A DNA stretch of 64,000 bases from Sphingobium xenophagum NBRC 107872 (GTDB lineage: Bacteria > Pseudomonadota > Alphaproteobacteria > Sphingomonadales > Sphingomonadaceae): NCBI RefSeq assembly GCF_000367345.1, contig NZ_BARE01000002.1, positions 1 through 64,000 on the forward strand, written 5' to 3'. Within the stretch, counting starts at the first letter, position 1, and each line of letters opens with the position of its first letter. The notes under the pieces were generated by a model. That model was not told the DNA's origin and searched no databases. It worked only from the letters and a program-made list of their open reading frames with translations. The position numbers and the translations under genes are program-made. Below are positions 17,747 to 27,328 of this stretch, in pieces.

Positions 17747-19645
17747 ATGGCAAAAGTTATCGGTATCGACCTTGGCACCACCAACAGCTGCGTCGCCGTC
17801 ATGGACGGTGGCAAGCCCAAGGTAATCGAAAATGCGGAAGGCGCGCGCACGACGCCGTCCATCGTCGCCTTCGCCAAGGATGGCGAGCGCCTGATCGGTC
17901 AGCCGGCCAAGCGCCAGGCGGTCACCAATCCGGACAGCACGATTTTCGCGGTCAAGCGCCTGATCGGCCGCCGCTTCGACGATCCCATGACCAAGAAGGA
18001 CATGGAACTCGTCCCTTATTCGATTGCCAAGGGTCCGAATGGCGACGCCTGGGTCAAGGCCGGTGGCCAGGATTACAGCCCCTCGCAGATCAGCGCCTTC
18101 ATCCTGCAGAAGATGAAGGAAACCGCCGAATCCTATCTGGGCGAAACCGTCACCCAGGCGGTCATCACCGTGCCTGCCTATTTTAACGACGCCCAGCGTC
18201 AGGCGACCAAGGACGCTGGCCAGATCGCGGGCCTGGAAGTGCTGCGCATCATCAACGAGCCGACAGCGGCCGCGCTCGCTTATGGTCTCGACAAGCAGGA
18301 CGGCAAGACGATCGCGGTTTACGACCTTGGCGGCGGCACGTTCGACATCTCCATTCTGGAAATCGGCGACGGCGTGTTCGAGGTGAAGTCGACCAATGGC
18401 GACACTTTCCTGGGCGGCGAAGATTTCGACGCCAAGCTGGTCGAATTCCTGGCCGCCGACTTCCAGAAGTCCGAAGGCATTGACCTTACCAAGGACAAGC
18501 TGGCGCTCCAGCGTTTGAAGGAAGCGGCTGAAAAGGCCAAGATCGAGCTGTCCTCGGCCCAGACGACCGAAGTCAACCTGCCCTTCATCACCGCTGACCA
18601 GAATGGTCCCAAGCATCTGGTGAAGTCGATCACCCGCGCCGATCTGGAGCGTTTGGTCGCTGACCTCATCAAGCGCACCATGGAACCCTGCAAGAAGGCG
18701 ATGGCCGACGCAGGCGTTTCAGCCAGCGAGATCAGCGAAGTCGTTTTGGTCGGCGGTATGACCCGCATGCCCAAGGTGCGCGAAGCCGTAAAGGAATTTT
18801 TCGGCAAGGAACCGCATACCGGCGTGAACCCGGACGAAGTCGTCGCCATGGGCGCGGCGATCCAGGCGGGCGTGTTGCAGGGCGACGTCAAGGACGTGCT
18901 GCTGCTCGACGTGACGCCGCTCAGCCTTGGCATCGAAACGCTGGGTGGCGTGTTCACCCGCATGATCGACCGCAACACCACCATCCCGGCGAAAAAGTCG
19001 CAGGTCTATTCGACCGCCGACGATAATCAGCAGGCGGTGACGATCCGTGTGTTCCAGGGCGAACGCGAAATGGCGGCGGACAACAAGATCCTCGGCCAGT
19101 TCGACCTCGTCGGCATCCCCCCGGCGCCGCGCGGCGTGCCGCAGATCGAGGTGACGTTCGACATCGACGCCAACGGTCTGGTCAATGTGTCCGCGAAGGA
19201 CAAGGGCACCGGCAAGGAACAGCAGATCCGCATCCAGGCTTCGGGCGGTCTGTCGGACTCCGACATCGACCAGATGGTCAAGGACGCCGAACGCTTCGCC
19301 GAAGAGGACAAGAAGCGTCGTGAAGCGGCCGAAGCCAAGAATAACGCTGAAAGCCTCGTCCACACGACCGAGCAGCAGCTGGCCGAACATGGCGACAAGG
19401 TCGATGCGAGCCTGAAGGGCGAAATCGAAACCGCCATTGCCGACACCAAGTCTGCGATCGAAAGTGGTGACGCTGAAGCCATGAAGGCCAAGGCGCAGGA
19501 ACTCGCCACGGTCGCGATGAAGCTGGGTCAGGCCATTTATGAGAAGGAGCAGGCTGCGGCTGCTGCGCCGGGCGCTGAAGCACCCAAGGCGGACGACGAT
19601 GTCGTCGACGCCGAATTCTCCGAAGTGGACGACAACAAGGCTTGA
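17747..19645 (+). CDS. dnaK: Molecular chaperone DnaK (Hsp70)
   Basis: DnaK (632 aa) is the ATP-driven Hsp70 chaperone. The ATPase domain begins [20 protein letters not shown] and includes [33 protein letters not shown] and [15 protein letters not shown]. The interdomain linker [12 protein letters not shown] (about residues 383-394) leads to the substrate domain, and the C-terminus ends with the acidic [14 protein letters not shown] tail. AGAGGACACA precedes ATG 17747; an upstream in-frame ATG lies in the leader. A perfect-match RpoH promoter precedes it, and dnaJ follows after a hairpin. Confidence 0.99.
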   Translation: MAKVIGIDLGTTNSCVAVMDGGKPKVIENAEGARTTPSIVAFAKDGERLIGQPAKRQAVTNPDSTIFAVKRLIGRRFDDPMTKKDMELVPYSIAKGPNGDAWVKAGGQDYSPSQISAFILQKMKETAESYLGETVTQAVITVPAYFNDAQRQATKDAGQIAGLEVLRIINEPTAAALAYGLDKQDGKTIAVYDLGGGTFDISILEIGDGVFEVKSTNGDTFLGGEDFDAKLVEFLAADFQKSEGIDLTKDKLALQRLKEAAEKAKIELSSAQTTEVNLPFITADQNGPKHLVKSITRADLERLVADLIKRTMEPCKKAMADAGVSASEISEVVLVGGMTRMPKVREAVKEFFGKEPHTGVNPDEVVAMGAAIQAGVLQGDVKDVLLLDVTPLSLGIETLGGVFTRMIDRNTTIPAKKSQVYSTADDNQQAVTIRVFQGEREMAADNKILGQFDLVGIPPAPRGVPQIEVTFDIDANGLVNVSAKDKGTGKEQQIRIQASGGLSDSDIDQMVKDAERFAEEDKKRREAAEAKNNAESLVHTTEQQLAEHGDKVDASLKGEIETAIADTKSAIESGDAEAMKAKAQELATVAMKLGQAIYEKEQAAAAAPGAEAPKADDDVVDAEFSEVDDNKA

Positions 19646-19660
19646 AGCTGAAGCCCTATA

Positions 19661-19692
19661 CCCGTCACCCCGCCGCCAGGCGGGGTGACGGG
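19661..19692. repeat. Perfect 14-bp hairpin between dnaK and dnaJ
   Basis: CCCGTCACCCCGCC/GGCGGGGTGACGGG pair perfectly around a GCCA loop, 15 bp after the dnaK stop. There is no U-tract, so it is more likely a processing or stability element, lowering dnaJ relative to dnaK, than a full terminator. The CGTCA...TGACG ends recall the hairpin at 52820-52849. Confidence 0.7.
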
Positions 19693-19712
19693 ACAGCCGG
19701 GCGGGGGTCCGA

Positions 19713-20846
19713 ATGACGACCGAAATCGACTATTATGAATTGCTCGAAGTCGAGCGCACCGCCGACGCGAGCGTGCTGAAAAGCGCCTATCGCAAAATGG
19801 CGATGAAATATCACCCGGACAAGACCGGGGGATGCACCGACAGCGAAGCCAAGTTCAAGGCCGTGTCGGAAGCCTATGAGGTTCTGAAAGACCCGCAAAA
19901 GCGCGCAGCCTATGATCGTTTCGGTCATGCGGCCTTCAAGCAGCAGCAACAGGGCGGCGGTGGCGGCTTCCATGCCGGTGCCGGCGGTTTTTCCGACCTT
20001 GGCGATATATTCGAGACGATTTTCGGCCAGGGCGGCGGCTTTGGCGGTGGCGGTCGCCAGCAGCAGCGGCGCGGCGCGGACCTGCGCTATGATCTCGAGA
20101 TCACCCTCGACGAAGCCTATCATGGCAAGCAGACCGAGATTCAGATCGAGGTTTCGGCCGTCTGCGACAGTTGCGACGGCTCTGGCGCGGAACCGGGAAC
20201 CAGCGTCAAGACTTGCCCGACTTGCAAGGGCCATGGTCAGGTCCGCGCGCAGCAGGGCTTTTTCGTGGTCGAACGCACCTGCCCCTCCTGCCATGGCGCG
20301 GGCAAGGTCATTGAAAGCCCCTGCCGCTCCTGCCGGGGCGAAGGCCGGGTGGACAAGCCCAAGACGCTGTCGGTCAACGTCCCCGCTGGCGTGGACGATG
20401 GCACCCGCATCCGCCTGTCGGGTGAGGGCGAGGCGGGCGCGCGCGGCGCGCCTGCGGGCGACCTCTACATCTTCCTCCACGTCAAGCGCCACTCGCTGTT
20501 CGAGCGCGATGGCACGACGCTCTTCTGTCGCTGCCCGGTCAGCTTCACGACGGCTGCGCTCGGCGGCACGATCGAAGTGCCGGGTCTGGATGGCGTGCGC
20601 CACAGCATCAAGATCCCGGTCGGCATTCAGTCGGGCAAGCAGATCCGCCAGCGTGGCGCGGGCATGCCGGTTCTCAACGGACGCGGGCAGGGCGATCTCG
20701 TCGTCCAGATCGACGTCGAAACGCCCACGAAGCTGACGGCCAAGCAGAAGGAACTGCTCGAAGCCTTCCGTGAAACCGAAACCGGCGAAGAATGCCCGGC
20801 CTCGACCGGATTTTTCGGCAAGATCAAGGATTTGTGGGGGGATTGA
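19713..20846 (+). CDS. dnaJ: Chaperone protein DnaJ (Hsp40)
   Basis: DnaJ (377 aa) stimulates DnaK ATPase and hands it substrates. The J-domain carries HPD at about residue 34 (KYHPDKTGG). A Gly/Phe-rich stretch follows ([15 protein letters not shown]). The zinc-binding region (about residues 150-213) has four CxxCxGxG-type repeats: [24 protein letters not shown] and CRSCRGEG. The C-terminal peptide-binding domains are full length. The insertion [10 protein letters not shown] after HPD is slightly unusual but common in sphingomonads. Probably co-transcribed with dnaK through the intervening hairpin. Confidence 0.98.
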   Translation: MTTEIDYYELLEVERTADASVLKSAYRKMAMKYHPDKTGGCTDSEAKFKAVSEAYEVLKDPQKRAAYDRFGHAAFKQQQQGGGGGFHAGAGGFSDLGDIFETIFGQGGGFGGGGRQQQRRGADLRYDLEITLDEAYHGKQTEIQIEVSAVCDSCDGSGAEPGTSVKTCPTCKGHGQVRAQQGFFVVERTCPSCHGAGKVIESPCRSCRGEGRVDKPKTLSVNVPAGVDDGTRIRLSGEGEAGARGAPAGDLYIFLHVKRHSLFERDGTTLFCRCPVSFTTAALGGTIEVPGLDGVRHSIKIPVGIQSGKQIRQRGAGMPVLNGRGQGDLVVQIDVETPTKLTAKQKELLEAFRETETGEECPASTGFFGKIKDLWGD

Positions 20847-20860
20847 TCGCTGGCATCATG

Positions 20861-20928
20861 GTGCTCCCGCGAAGGCGGGAGCCCAGTCCTGCCCTCTGAA
20901 CTGGACTCCCGCCTTCGCGGGAGTACGT
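20861..20928. repeat. Long inverted repeat after dnaJ
   Basis: Arms around GCTCCCGCGAAGGCGGGAGC (left) and ACTCCCGCCTTCGCGGGAGT (right) flank CCAGT...ACTGG. Each arm is itself palindromic, as in the repeat at 9855-9919. It separates dnaJ from the convergent permease gene and may act as a bidirectional barrier. Confidence 0.75.
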
Positions 20929-20932
20929 CACG

Positions 20933-22210
20933 TCAGGCTGCACGCTCTCGCCGCGCCCACCAATAAAAGGGCAACCCCGCCGCCATCAGCAGCACGCTCG
21001 ACCCGCTCGCCACAATCCCCGCGCCCCATAGCGTCCATAGCGCATAGCCCAGCCCCACGGCCGCGGCTGGCACCACCACCCGAAACCGCATGCTCGCCAG
21101 CGCGCAGCCGACATAGAGCCACAGCGTCGCCGATGTCGCCAGCAGCGCCATGGCGGTAAACAGCGCCACCAGCCCCTGCAAACTATTGGCGACCAGCAAC
21201 AGGCTGGCGAGCAGCGTGGACACTATCAGCCCGCGCACTGGCGTCCCTTTGGCATTGGTCCCTGCCAGCCAGCGCGGCAGTTCGCCCGCCCGCGCCATCA
21301 CCAGCGGCACCTCGCCCATCAGCAGCGTCCAGCCATTGAGCGCGCCCAGGCAACTGATCGCCACGAACAAGGCGATGAAGCGGGCCGGGCCGGGCGACCA
21401 ATAATGGCTGACAAATGCGCCAAAGGGCGATCCGGTCTGCGTCTCCGCCGCTGGCAGGGTCAGCGCTATTCCTGAACAGACCAGCAGATAGATCAGCCCC
21501 GTCACCGCCGTGCCGATCAGCGTTGCGCGCGGGATGGTTCGCGCCGGATCACGCACCTTGTCCGCCGCCACGCTGGCCGATTCAAACCCCAGCAAGGCCC
21601 AGAGCGTCAGCGCCGCCGACGCGGTAATGCCCGCGCCTGTCAGCCCCTGCGCCGGGAAGGGCGCGACCTGCGCCGTGCCGTTCCCCACCGTCATGACCAG
21701 CAGGACCAGCACCACCGCGATCGGGATCAGCTTGATGATCGTCGTGACGATCTGCGTCATGCCCGCCGCCCGCGCGCCGATCAGGTTGATGCCCGTCATC
21801 GCCCACAGCAAGCCGATCGACATTATCGCCCCGACGCCCGGCCGCGCCAGCAGCGGCAGGACGCTGGACAGATTGGCCGTCGCCGCGACTGCAATCGTGA
21901 CATTGGTGATGATGATCGACAGCCAGTAGATCCAGCCAATCGCAAACCCGGCAAGCGGCCCATAGGCCCGCGCGATCATCTGCGAAGCGCTCGTCCCCGG
22001 CAGGGCCACTGTCAGCCGGGCGATGACGAAGGCCAGCACCAGCGACCCGGCGATCGTAAACCCCCAGCCTGCCACCGCATCCCAGCCAAAGGGCGCGAGC
22101 GCGGCAGGCAGCAGGAACACGCCCGACCCGATCATATTCCCCATCACCAGCGCGATGCAGGCAGCCAGGCCCAGCGTGCGGGCAGGCGCCGGACTGGCGG
22201 TGATGGTCAT
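20933..22210 (-). CDS. APC-family amino acid permease
   Basis: A 425-aa inner-membrane transporter with about 12 predicted helices, of the amino acid-polyamine-organocation superfamily. The first helix has the family substrate loop ALVMGNMIGSGVFLLPAALAPFG. LWALLGFESASVAADKVRDPARTIPRATLIGT is the APC consensus after helix 6. It resembles YjeH/ArcD-like amino-acid exchangers, but the substrate cannot be assigned. ATG 22210 was chosen because the 20 upstream codons are unlike the family. It is preceded at 86 bp by the acyl-CoA dehydrogenase on the same strand, without evident functional tie. Confidence 0.9.
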   Translation of the reverse strand: MTITASPAPARTLGLAACIALVMGNMIGSGVFLLPAALAPFGWDAVAGWGFTIAGSLVLAFVIARLTVALPGTSASQMIARAYGPLAGFAIGWIYWLSIIITNVTIAVAATANLSSVLPLLARPGVGAIMSIGLLWAMTGINLIGARAAGMTQIVTTIIKLIPIAVVLVLLVMTVGNGTAQVAPFPAQGLTGAGITASAALTLWALLGFESASVAADKVRDPARTIPRATLIGTAVTGLIYLLVCSGIALTLPAAETQTGSPFGAFVSHYWSPGPARFIALFVAISCLGALNGWTLLMGEVPLVMARAGELPRWLAGTNAKGTPVRGLIVSTLLASLLLVANSLQGLVALFTAMALLATSATLWLYVGCALASMRFRVVVPAAAVGLGYALWTLWGAGIVASGSSVLLMAAGLPFYWWARRERAA

Positions 22211-22295
22211 GGCTGGCGTCCCCCTCGAAAGGGGCCAGCCTATCGCGGGTGGCGGGCCTTGGCCACCCATGTGGCCAGGCCCGCCTTCATTGGCG

Positions 22296-24098
22296 TTACG
22301 CCGCCAAGAACATATCCGGGTCCAGCGCCATCAGCGCTTCGGCGCCACCTTCCATCTTGCGGCGCAGCGATCCCGCGTCGGGCATGATCCGCTCGGCAAA
22401 GAAGCGCGCCGTCACCAGCTTGGCTTCCAGATACTTCGCATCCCCTTCGCCCGCCGCCAGCAGCCCGGTCGCGGCCTTGGCCATGCGCAACCACATCAGG
22501 CCGGTCGCGACGATGCCCAGGATATGCATATAATGATGCGCGCCTGCGCCCGCATTGTCGGGGTTCTTCATCGCATTCTGCATCAGCCACATGGTCGCGG
22601 CCTGCAACTGGCCGGTCGCCTTTTCCAGCGCTTCGGCGAAGGCGGCGAGCTTGGGCTCGGCCTTGGCATCGGCCACTTCGGTCGCGATGATCTTCAGCAA
22701 CGCCTGCAACGCGCGGCCACCATTCATCGGCAGTTTGCGGCCGACCAGATCCATCGCCTGCACGCCGTTGGTGCCTTCATAAATCTGGGCGATGCGCGCG
22801 TCGCGGACATACTGCTCCACGCCATTTTCCCAGATATAACCATGGCCGCCAAACACCTGCTGGCTGGATACCGCGACATCGAAACCCTTGTCGGTGCCAT
22901 AGCCCTTGATGACCGGGGTCAGCAGCCCGATCAGATCGTCGGCTTGCTGGCGCTCTTCTTCGGTGGCGGCATAATGCGACAGATCGACCTGCAAAGCCCC
23001 CCACAGGATCAGCGCGCGCAACCCTTCGGTGATGGCCTTGCCCTCCATCAGCATCCGGCGCACATCGGGATGAACGAACAGCGTATCGGCCTTTTCCTCC
23101 GGCTCCTTCGGCCCGGTGAGCGCGCGGCCCTGCCGCCGGTCGCGGGCATAATGAACCGCGTTCTGCAAGGCGATTTCGCCCTGAGCCAGACCCTGGAGGC
23201 CAACGCCCAGTCGCGCCGCGTTCATCATGATGAACATCGCGGCCAGCCCCTTATTCTCCTCGCCGACCATCCATCCGGTCGCCCCGTCATAATTCATGAC
23301 GCAGGTGGCGTTGCCATGGATGCCCATCTTATGCTCGATCGAACCACAGGACACGGCGTTGCGCTCGCCCAGCGACCCGTCGTCATGCAGCAGGATCTTG
23401 GGAACGACGAACAGCGAAATGCCCTTGCTGCTGTCGGGTGCGCCCGGTGTCTTGGCCAGCACCAGATGGATGATATTTTCCGAAAGGTCATGCTCGCCCG
23501 CCGAAATGAAAATCTTGGTCCCGGTGATCGCATAGCTGCCATCGGCATTGGGCACGGCCTTGGTCTTGATCAGGCCCAGATCGGTGCCGCAATGCGGCTC
23601 GGTCAGGTTCATCGTGCCGGTCCACTGGCCCGACACCATCTTGGGGATATAGCGCTGCTGCAATTCATCGCTGCCCTTGGCAATCAGCGCCGCGACCGCG
23701 CCTGCGGTCAGGCCATGATACATTTCAAACGCCTGATTGGCCGACAGCACATATTCGTCCACCGCCGTCGCCAGGACGGACGGCAGGCCCTGTCCGCCAA
23801 ATTCGGCCGGTGAATGCAGCGTGGTCCAACCGCCCGCGACAAACTGGTCGAACGCATCCTTGAAGCCGGTCGGCGTGGTCACGCTGCCGTCGGGGTGACG
23901 GGTGCATCCTTCCTTGTCGCCCACCGCGTTCAACGGGAACAGCACTTCCGCGGCAATCTTGCCGCCTTCGGTCAGGATCGCCTCGACCAGGTCGGGCGTC
24001 GCATTTTCAAAGCCGGGCAGGTTGGCATAGCGTTCCAGCCCGACGACATGATCCAGTACGAACCGTGTGTCGCGAACGGGGGGAGTATAAGTGGGCAT
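22296..24098 (-). CDS. Acyl-CoA dehydrogenase (C-terminally extended, FadE5-like)
   Basis: A 600-aa FAD enzyme of the large acyl-CoA dehydrogenase subfamily that has an extra C-terminal domain. It catalyses the first step of beta-oxidation. Motifs: [19 protein letters not shown] and [10 protein letters not shown] for FAD/substrate binding, [20 protein letters not shown], and [16 protein letters not shown] carrying the catalytic-base region. The C-terminal extension runs from about residue 460 to the end (DPDMFLAA). It lies 51 bp downstream of a LiuR-like MerR gene on the same strand, which probably controls it. Confidence 0.93.
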   Translation of the reverse strand: MPTYTPPVRDTRFVLDHVVGLERYANLPGFENATPDLVEAILTEGGKIAAEVLFPLNAVGDKEGCTRHPDGSVTTPTGFKDAFDQFVAGGWTTLHSPAEFGGQGLPSVLATAVDEYVLSANQAFEMYHGLTAGAVAALIAKGSDELQQRYIPKMVSGQWTGTMNLTEPHCGTDLGLIKTKAVPNADGSYAITGTKIFISAGEHDLSENIIHLVLAKTPGAPDSSKGISLFVVPKILLHDDGSLGERNAVSCGSIEHKMGIHGNATCVMNYDGATGWMVGEENKGLAAMFIMMNAARLGVGLQGLAQGEIALQNAVHYARDRRQGRALTGPKEPEEKADTLFVHPDVRRMLMEGKAITEGLRALILWGALQVDLSHYAATEEERQQADDLIGLLTPVIKGYGTDKGFDVAVSSQQVFGGHGYIWENGVEQYVRDARIAQIYEGTNGVQAMDLVGRKLPMNGGRALQALLKIIATEVADAKAEPKLAAFAEALEKATGQLQAATMWLMQNAMKNPDNAGAGAHHYMHILGIVATGLMWLRMAKAATGLLAAGEGDAKYLEAKLVTARFFAERIMPDAGSLRRKMEGGAEALMALDPDMFLAA

Positions 24099-24149
24099 GA
24101 TCGTCTCCGGGCGTTTTTCTTATCGGGAAAGGGCGGGTAGGGGAGGGCG

Positions 24150-24560
24150 TCAGTCTTTGGCGATGGCCGCAACGAAATTGGCCAGTTCGGCAATGGCCGC
24201 GTCAATATCGTCCTTTTGCCGGGTCAGCAGTTCGATCCGCGCCTGACATTTGGCGGCCGTGACGCGGCGCTGCTCTTCATGTTCTTCATCGGCGTCATAC
24301 AGGTCGATCATCTCGCGAATTTCAGTCAGGCTGAAACCGACCCGCTTGCCGCGCAAAATCCACGCCAGCCGCGCGCGGTCGCGCCGCGAATAGATGCGGG
24401 CCAGACCTTGCCGTTCGGGCGCGATCAGCCCCTCATCCTCATAGAATCGCAAGGCGCGCGCCGTGACGCCAAACTCTTCGGAAAGGTCGGAAATGCTGTA
24501 GCTCTGCTGGTCCCGATGGTCGGGTAGCTCGATGCCGGCGATGCTGCTGCGCTTGTCCAT
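24150..24560 (-). CDS. MerR-family regulator, LiuR-like
   Basis: A 136-aa MerR protein. The winged helix-turn-helix is YSISDLSEEFGVTARALRFYEDEGLIAP, followed by GLARIYSRRDRARLAWILRGKRVGFSLTEIREMI and a long C-terminal helix. No metal-binding cysteine cluster is present at the C-terminus, which argues against CueR/MerR metal sensing. It fits the LiuR group that controls branched-chain and fatty acyl-CoA catabolism. Being upstream of an acyl-CoA dehydrogenase and behind a TTTACGTTTACGTCAA operator supports this role. Confidence 0.88.
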   Translation of the reverse strand: MDKRSSIAGIELPDHRDQQSYSISDLSEEFGVTARALRFYEDEGLIAPERQGLARIYSRRDRARLAWILRGKRVGFSLTEIREMIDLYDADEEHEEQRRVTAAKCQARIELLTRQKDDIDAAIAELANFVAAIAKD

Positions 24561-24567
24561 GACGCAT

Positions 24568-24596
24568 GATGTAACGCAGCTTTACGTTTACGTCAA
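24568..24596 (-). promoter_or_regulatory. Promoter with LiuR-type operator for the MerR-acyl-CoA dehydrogenase unit
   Basis: On the minus strand TTGACG (24596-24591) and TACATC (24573-24568) are 17 bp apart. The palindrome TTTACGTTTACGTCAA (24581-24596), one mismatch from a perfect 7+7 repeat, covers the -35 and half of the spacer. It resembles the published LiuR site of Proteobacteria. The predicted start lies at the MerR ATG, suggesting a leaderless message. Confidence 0.65.
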
Positions 24597-24673
24597 GGTT
24601 AGTTCAGGGCAGCGCGCGATGGACCTATTGCCCTAGTGACAAGGCAGCACCTCGTCATTATGGCGGCCCCCAC

Positions 24674-25081
24674 ATGACGGGGGCGATCAGACATTCCAGC
24701 ACCGCGCGCGGCCTGCTTGCCGCATTGGCGCTGCTCGTCCTGGCCGTCCAGTTGTTCGTGCCATCGGGTTTCATGCCTGTCCGCACGGATCGGGGCGTCA
24801 TCATAACCCTCTGTACCGGGCAGGGCGCAATCAACGTGCTGGTCGATCGCGACTTGGCGCCGGGCAAGGGCGATCATGCGCCCGACGATGGCATGGCCGG
24901 GCATATGCCCTGCGCCTTCGCCGCTTCGGTCCAGCCCGCCGTGCCGCCGCTGCTGCTCGCAGACCTGCCGCTGCCTGCCTGGCAACTGGCCTATGGCCCG
25001 ATCGCCTTCGCGCTCAAGACGGGCCTGATCGCGCGCCTCGCCGCGCCCCCGCCGCCTTCATCCGGGCCGCCAACCGCTTAA
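24674..25081 (+). CDS. DUF2946-like small secreted or membrane protein
   Basis: A 135-aa protein with one N-terminal hydrophobic segment (GLLAALALLVLAVQLFVPSGFMP), then ITLCTGQG, a charged HAPDDGMAGHMPCAFA stretch and a second hydrophobic region. The C-x(n)-H-x(n)-H-x-P-C-A-F layout is that of DUF2946, often found beside copper or other TonB-linked uptake genes. The His/Met/Cys cluster could bind metal (inference). It is the first gene of a DUF2946-TonB receptor-PepSY cluster. Confidence 0.72.
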   Translation: MTGAIRHSSTARGLLAALALLVLAVQLFVPSGFMPVRTDRGVIITLCTGQGAINVLVDRDLAPGKGDHAPDDGMAGHMPCAFAASVQPAVPPLLLADLPLPAWQLAYGPIAFALKTGLIARLAAPPPPSSGPPTA

Positions 25082-25084
25082 CGA

Positions 25085-25205
25085 CATCCTCCCCCTGAGG
25101 GGGAGGTGGCAGCACGAAGTGCTGGCGGAGGGGTGTCACCCTCTTGATAGCTTGACACCCCTCCGTCTGGCCTGCGGCCAGCCACCTCCCCTTGTAGGGA
25201 GGATG
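25085..25205. repeat. 120-bp composite inverted repeat
   Basis: Outer arms CATCCTCCCCCTGAGGGGGA and CTCCCCTTGTAGGGAGGATG pair; inside lie AGCACGAAGTGCT, GGAGGGGTGTC...GACACCCCTCC and TGGCCTGCGGCCA. The same architecture recurs at 37186-37310, so this is a dispersed element. It fills the gap between the DUF2946 and receptor genes. A further small stem TCCTGAC/GTCAGGA follows at 25224-25243. Confidence 0.75.
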
Positions 25206-25272
25206 CAATTTGCCCAGCCCCAATCCTGACAAGAAAGTCAGGAAACTACACTATATCAATAGGTTAAAATTC

Positions 25273-27312
25273 ATGCGTATCACCCACGCCACGCGCAGCG
25301 TTTCGCTGTGCGCCATCGCCTTTGCCCTGTCGACTACCGCTGCCTTTGCCGACGAAGCCCCCGACCAGAGCCGCATCATCGTCACCGCCAGCGCGCTTGC
25401 CCAGGAAGCTGCCGCCCGCGTCGAGCGCACACCCGGCGGCGTCGATGTCGTTGCCGCTGACGATTTTGAAAATAAGCTGGCCGTCTCCCTGCGCGACGCG
25501 CTCACCTTCTCGCCCGGCGTCTACACCCAGCCCCGCTTCGGGCAGGAGGTTCGCATCTCTATCCGTGGTTCGGGCCTGTCGCGCGGCTTCCACATGCGCG
25601 GCCTGACCCTGTTGCAGGATGGCATTCCGATCAACCTGGCCGACGATAACGGTGACTTTCAGGAATTCGACCCGCAGGTTTTCCAGCATCTGGAGGTCTA
25701 TCGCGGCGGCAATGCGCTGCGGCTGGGCGGATCGACGCTGGGCGGCGCGATCAATGCCGTCACCCCGACCGGACGCAGCGCGCCGGGCGTTGAACTGCGC
25801 GTCGATGGCGGCAGCTTCGACACGATCCGCACCAAGGCGGCCTATGGCTATGCCGACGACCGGGGTGATGCCTTCGCCGCGATCACCAGCGATCGTTCGG
25901 ATGGCGACCGCGATCATGGCAAGCGGAAATCCTATCGCTTCAACGGCAATGTCGGCGTGAAGATCAGCGAGACAATCGAAACCCGCTTTTACGCCAGCGC
26001 CCAGACCATCCGTCAGAAACTGTCCGGCTCGCTCAGCGAAAAATCGGTGCTGACCAACCCGACCAAGGGCAATTTCGTTGGCGATCAGGCGCGCGACATT
26101 GATTCGATCCGCCTGCAAAACCGCACGACCATCCAGCTTGACGGCGGCCAGCTGGCCTTCGGCCTGTTCCTCAATGCCAAGGATCTCTACCACCCCATCT
26201 TTCAGGTGATCGACCAGAAATCGGAAGATCGCGGCGCGTTCGCCAGCCTCGATCTGGCGGGCGATCTGGGCGGTCTGCCGGTCGAACTGACGCTTGGCAC
26301 GCAGGCGCGCTTTGGCAAGGTCACCGCGCGCCAGTTTATCAACCTGTCGGGCAAGCGCGGCGCGCCCACCGCCAATGTTCAGCAGCGCGCCCAGACGATC
26401 AACAGCTATGGCGAAGTCCGCGTGGCCCCCACGCCCGGCCTGTGGCTGATCGCGGGCGGGCTCTACACCCATGGCGAACGGCGGATCGACAACCGCTTTG
26501 CCCCGCAACGCAGCGGCGACGCCAGCTTCGACGCTTTTTCGCCCAAGATCGGCCTGCTCTACAAGCCCGACGAAGCCCTGCAATTCTACGCCAATTATAA
26601 CCGCTCGGTCGAACTGCCCGGCTATAGTGAACTCAGCCAAACGCCCGCAGGCGGCGCGCCCGGCTTCACGCCTGTCGGCGCGCAAAAGGCATGGACCGCG
26701 GAAATCGGCACCCGTGGCCGCATCGGCATCGCATCCTGGGATGTCAGCCTCTATCGCGCCGACATAAAGGGTGAGATGCTGCAATTTAATGTCGTCCCCG
26801 GCGTCATCCCCGCCGCCACCTTCAACGCGGACAAGACCCGCCATCAGGGCGTCGAAGCGGGTCTCGAACTCGCCTTCACCCCATGGGCATCGCTCCGCCA
26901 GGTCTATCAATATAGCGATTTCCGCTTCCGCAACGACGCCATCTATGGCGACAATCGCCTGCCGGTGGTGCCGCGCCATTTCTACCGCGCCGAACTCAAA
27001 CTGGGGACAGACAGGCTCAGCATCTCGCCCTCGGTCGAATGGCTGCCGCAGGGGGCATGGGTCGACTATGTCAACAGCAAGCGGGTCGGCAATTATGCCC
27101 TGCTCAATCTGGGCGCACAGGCGCAGCTGCGCGAAGGCGTCACCCTGTTCCTCGATGCGCGCAACCTGACGCAGAAGCGCGCGGTCGGCGACATCAGCGC
27201 GCTGGTCCGCTACACGCCTGACAACGCGGCGACGGCAGTGGATGAAGGCAGCGTCGCCTTCTACCCGCTCGAACGCCGCGCCATCTATGGCGGCGTGCGC
27301 GCGCGTTTCTGA
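25273..27312 (+). CDS. TonB-dependent outer-membrane receptor
   Basis: A 679-aa receptor: signal peptide (MRITHATRSVSLCAIAFALSTTAAFA), a TonB-box-like region SRIIVTAS, and a plug domain with SLRDALTFSPGVYTQPRFGQ and LRLGGSTLGGAINAVTPTG. A 22-strand beta-barrel follows and ends with the aromatic YGGVRARF. It resembles FecA-like receptors. The neighbouring DUF2946 and PepSY genes suggest metal-complex uptake (copper or iron), but the ligand cannot be read from sequence. ATG 25273 was selected because it begins the signal peptide; the longer frame adds a non-signal segment. Confidence 0.93.
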   Translation: MRITHATRSVSLCAIAFALSTTAAFADEAPDQSRIIVTASALAQEAAARVERTPGGVDVVAADDFENKLAVSLRDALTFSPGVYTQPRFGQEVRISIRGSGLSRGFHMRGLTLLQDGIPINLADDNGDFQEFDPQVFQHLEVYRGGNALRLGGSTLGGAINAVTPTGRSAPGVELRVDGGSFDTIRTKAAYGYADDRGDAFAAITSDRSDGDRDHGKRKSYRFNGNVGVKISETIETRFYASAQTIRQKLSGSLSEKSVLTNPTKGNFVGDQARDIDSIRLQNRTTIQLDGGQLAFGLFLNAKDLYHPIFQVIDQKSEDRGAFASLDLAGDLGGLPVELTLGTQARFGKVTARQFINLSGKRGAPTANVQQRAQTINSYGEVRVAPTPGLWLIAGGLYTHGERRIDNRFAPQRSGDASFDAFSPKIGLLYKPDEALQFYANYNRSVELPGYSELSQTPAGGAPGFTPVGAQKAWTAEIGTRGRIGIASWDVSLYRADIKGEMLQFNVVPGVIPAATFNADKTRHQGVEAGLELAFTPWASLRQVYQYSDFRFRNDAIYGDNRLPVVPRHFYRAELKLGTDRLSISPSVEWLPQGAWVDYVNSKRVGNYALLNLGAQAQLREGVTLFLDARNLTQKRAVGDISALVRYTPDNAATAVDEGSVAFYPLERRAIYGGVRARF

Positions 27313-27328
27313 ACCGGGGGGCAGGACG

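Noticed and set aside
19661..19692. Full transcription terminator between dnaK and dnaJ
   Set aside because: The stem is perfect but no U-tract follows and dnaJ has no obvious promoter, so read-through is more likely.
25082..25272. Cobalamin riboswitch before the TonB receptor
   Set aside because: The leader consists of the dispersed cruciform repeat and a small hairpin; no B12-box motif is visible.
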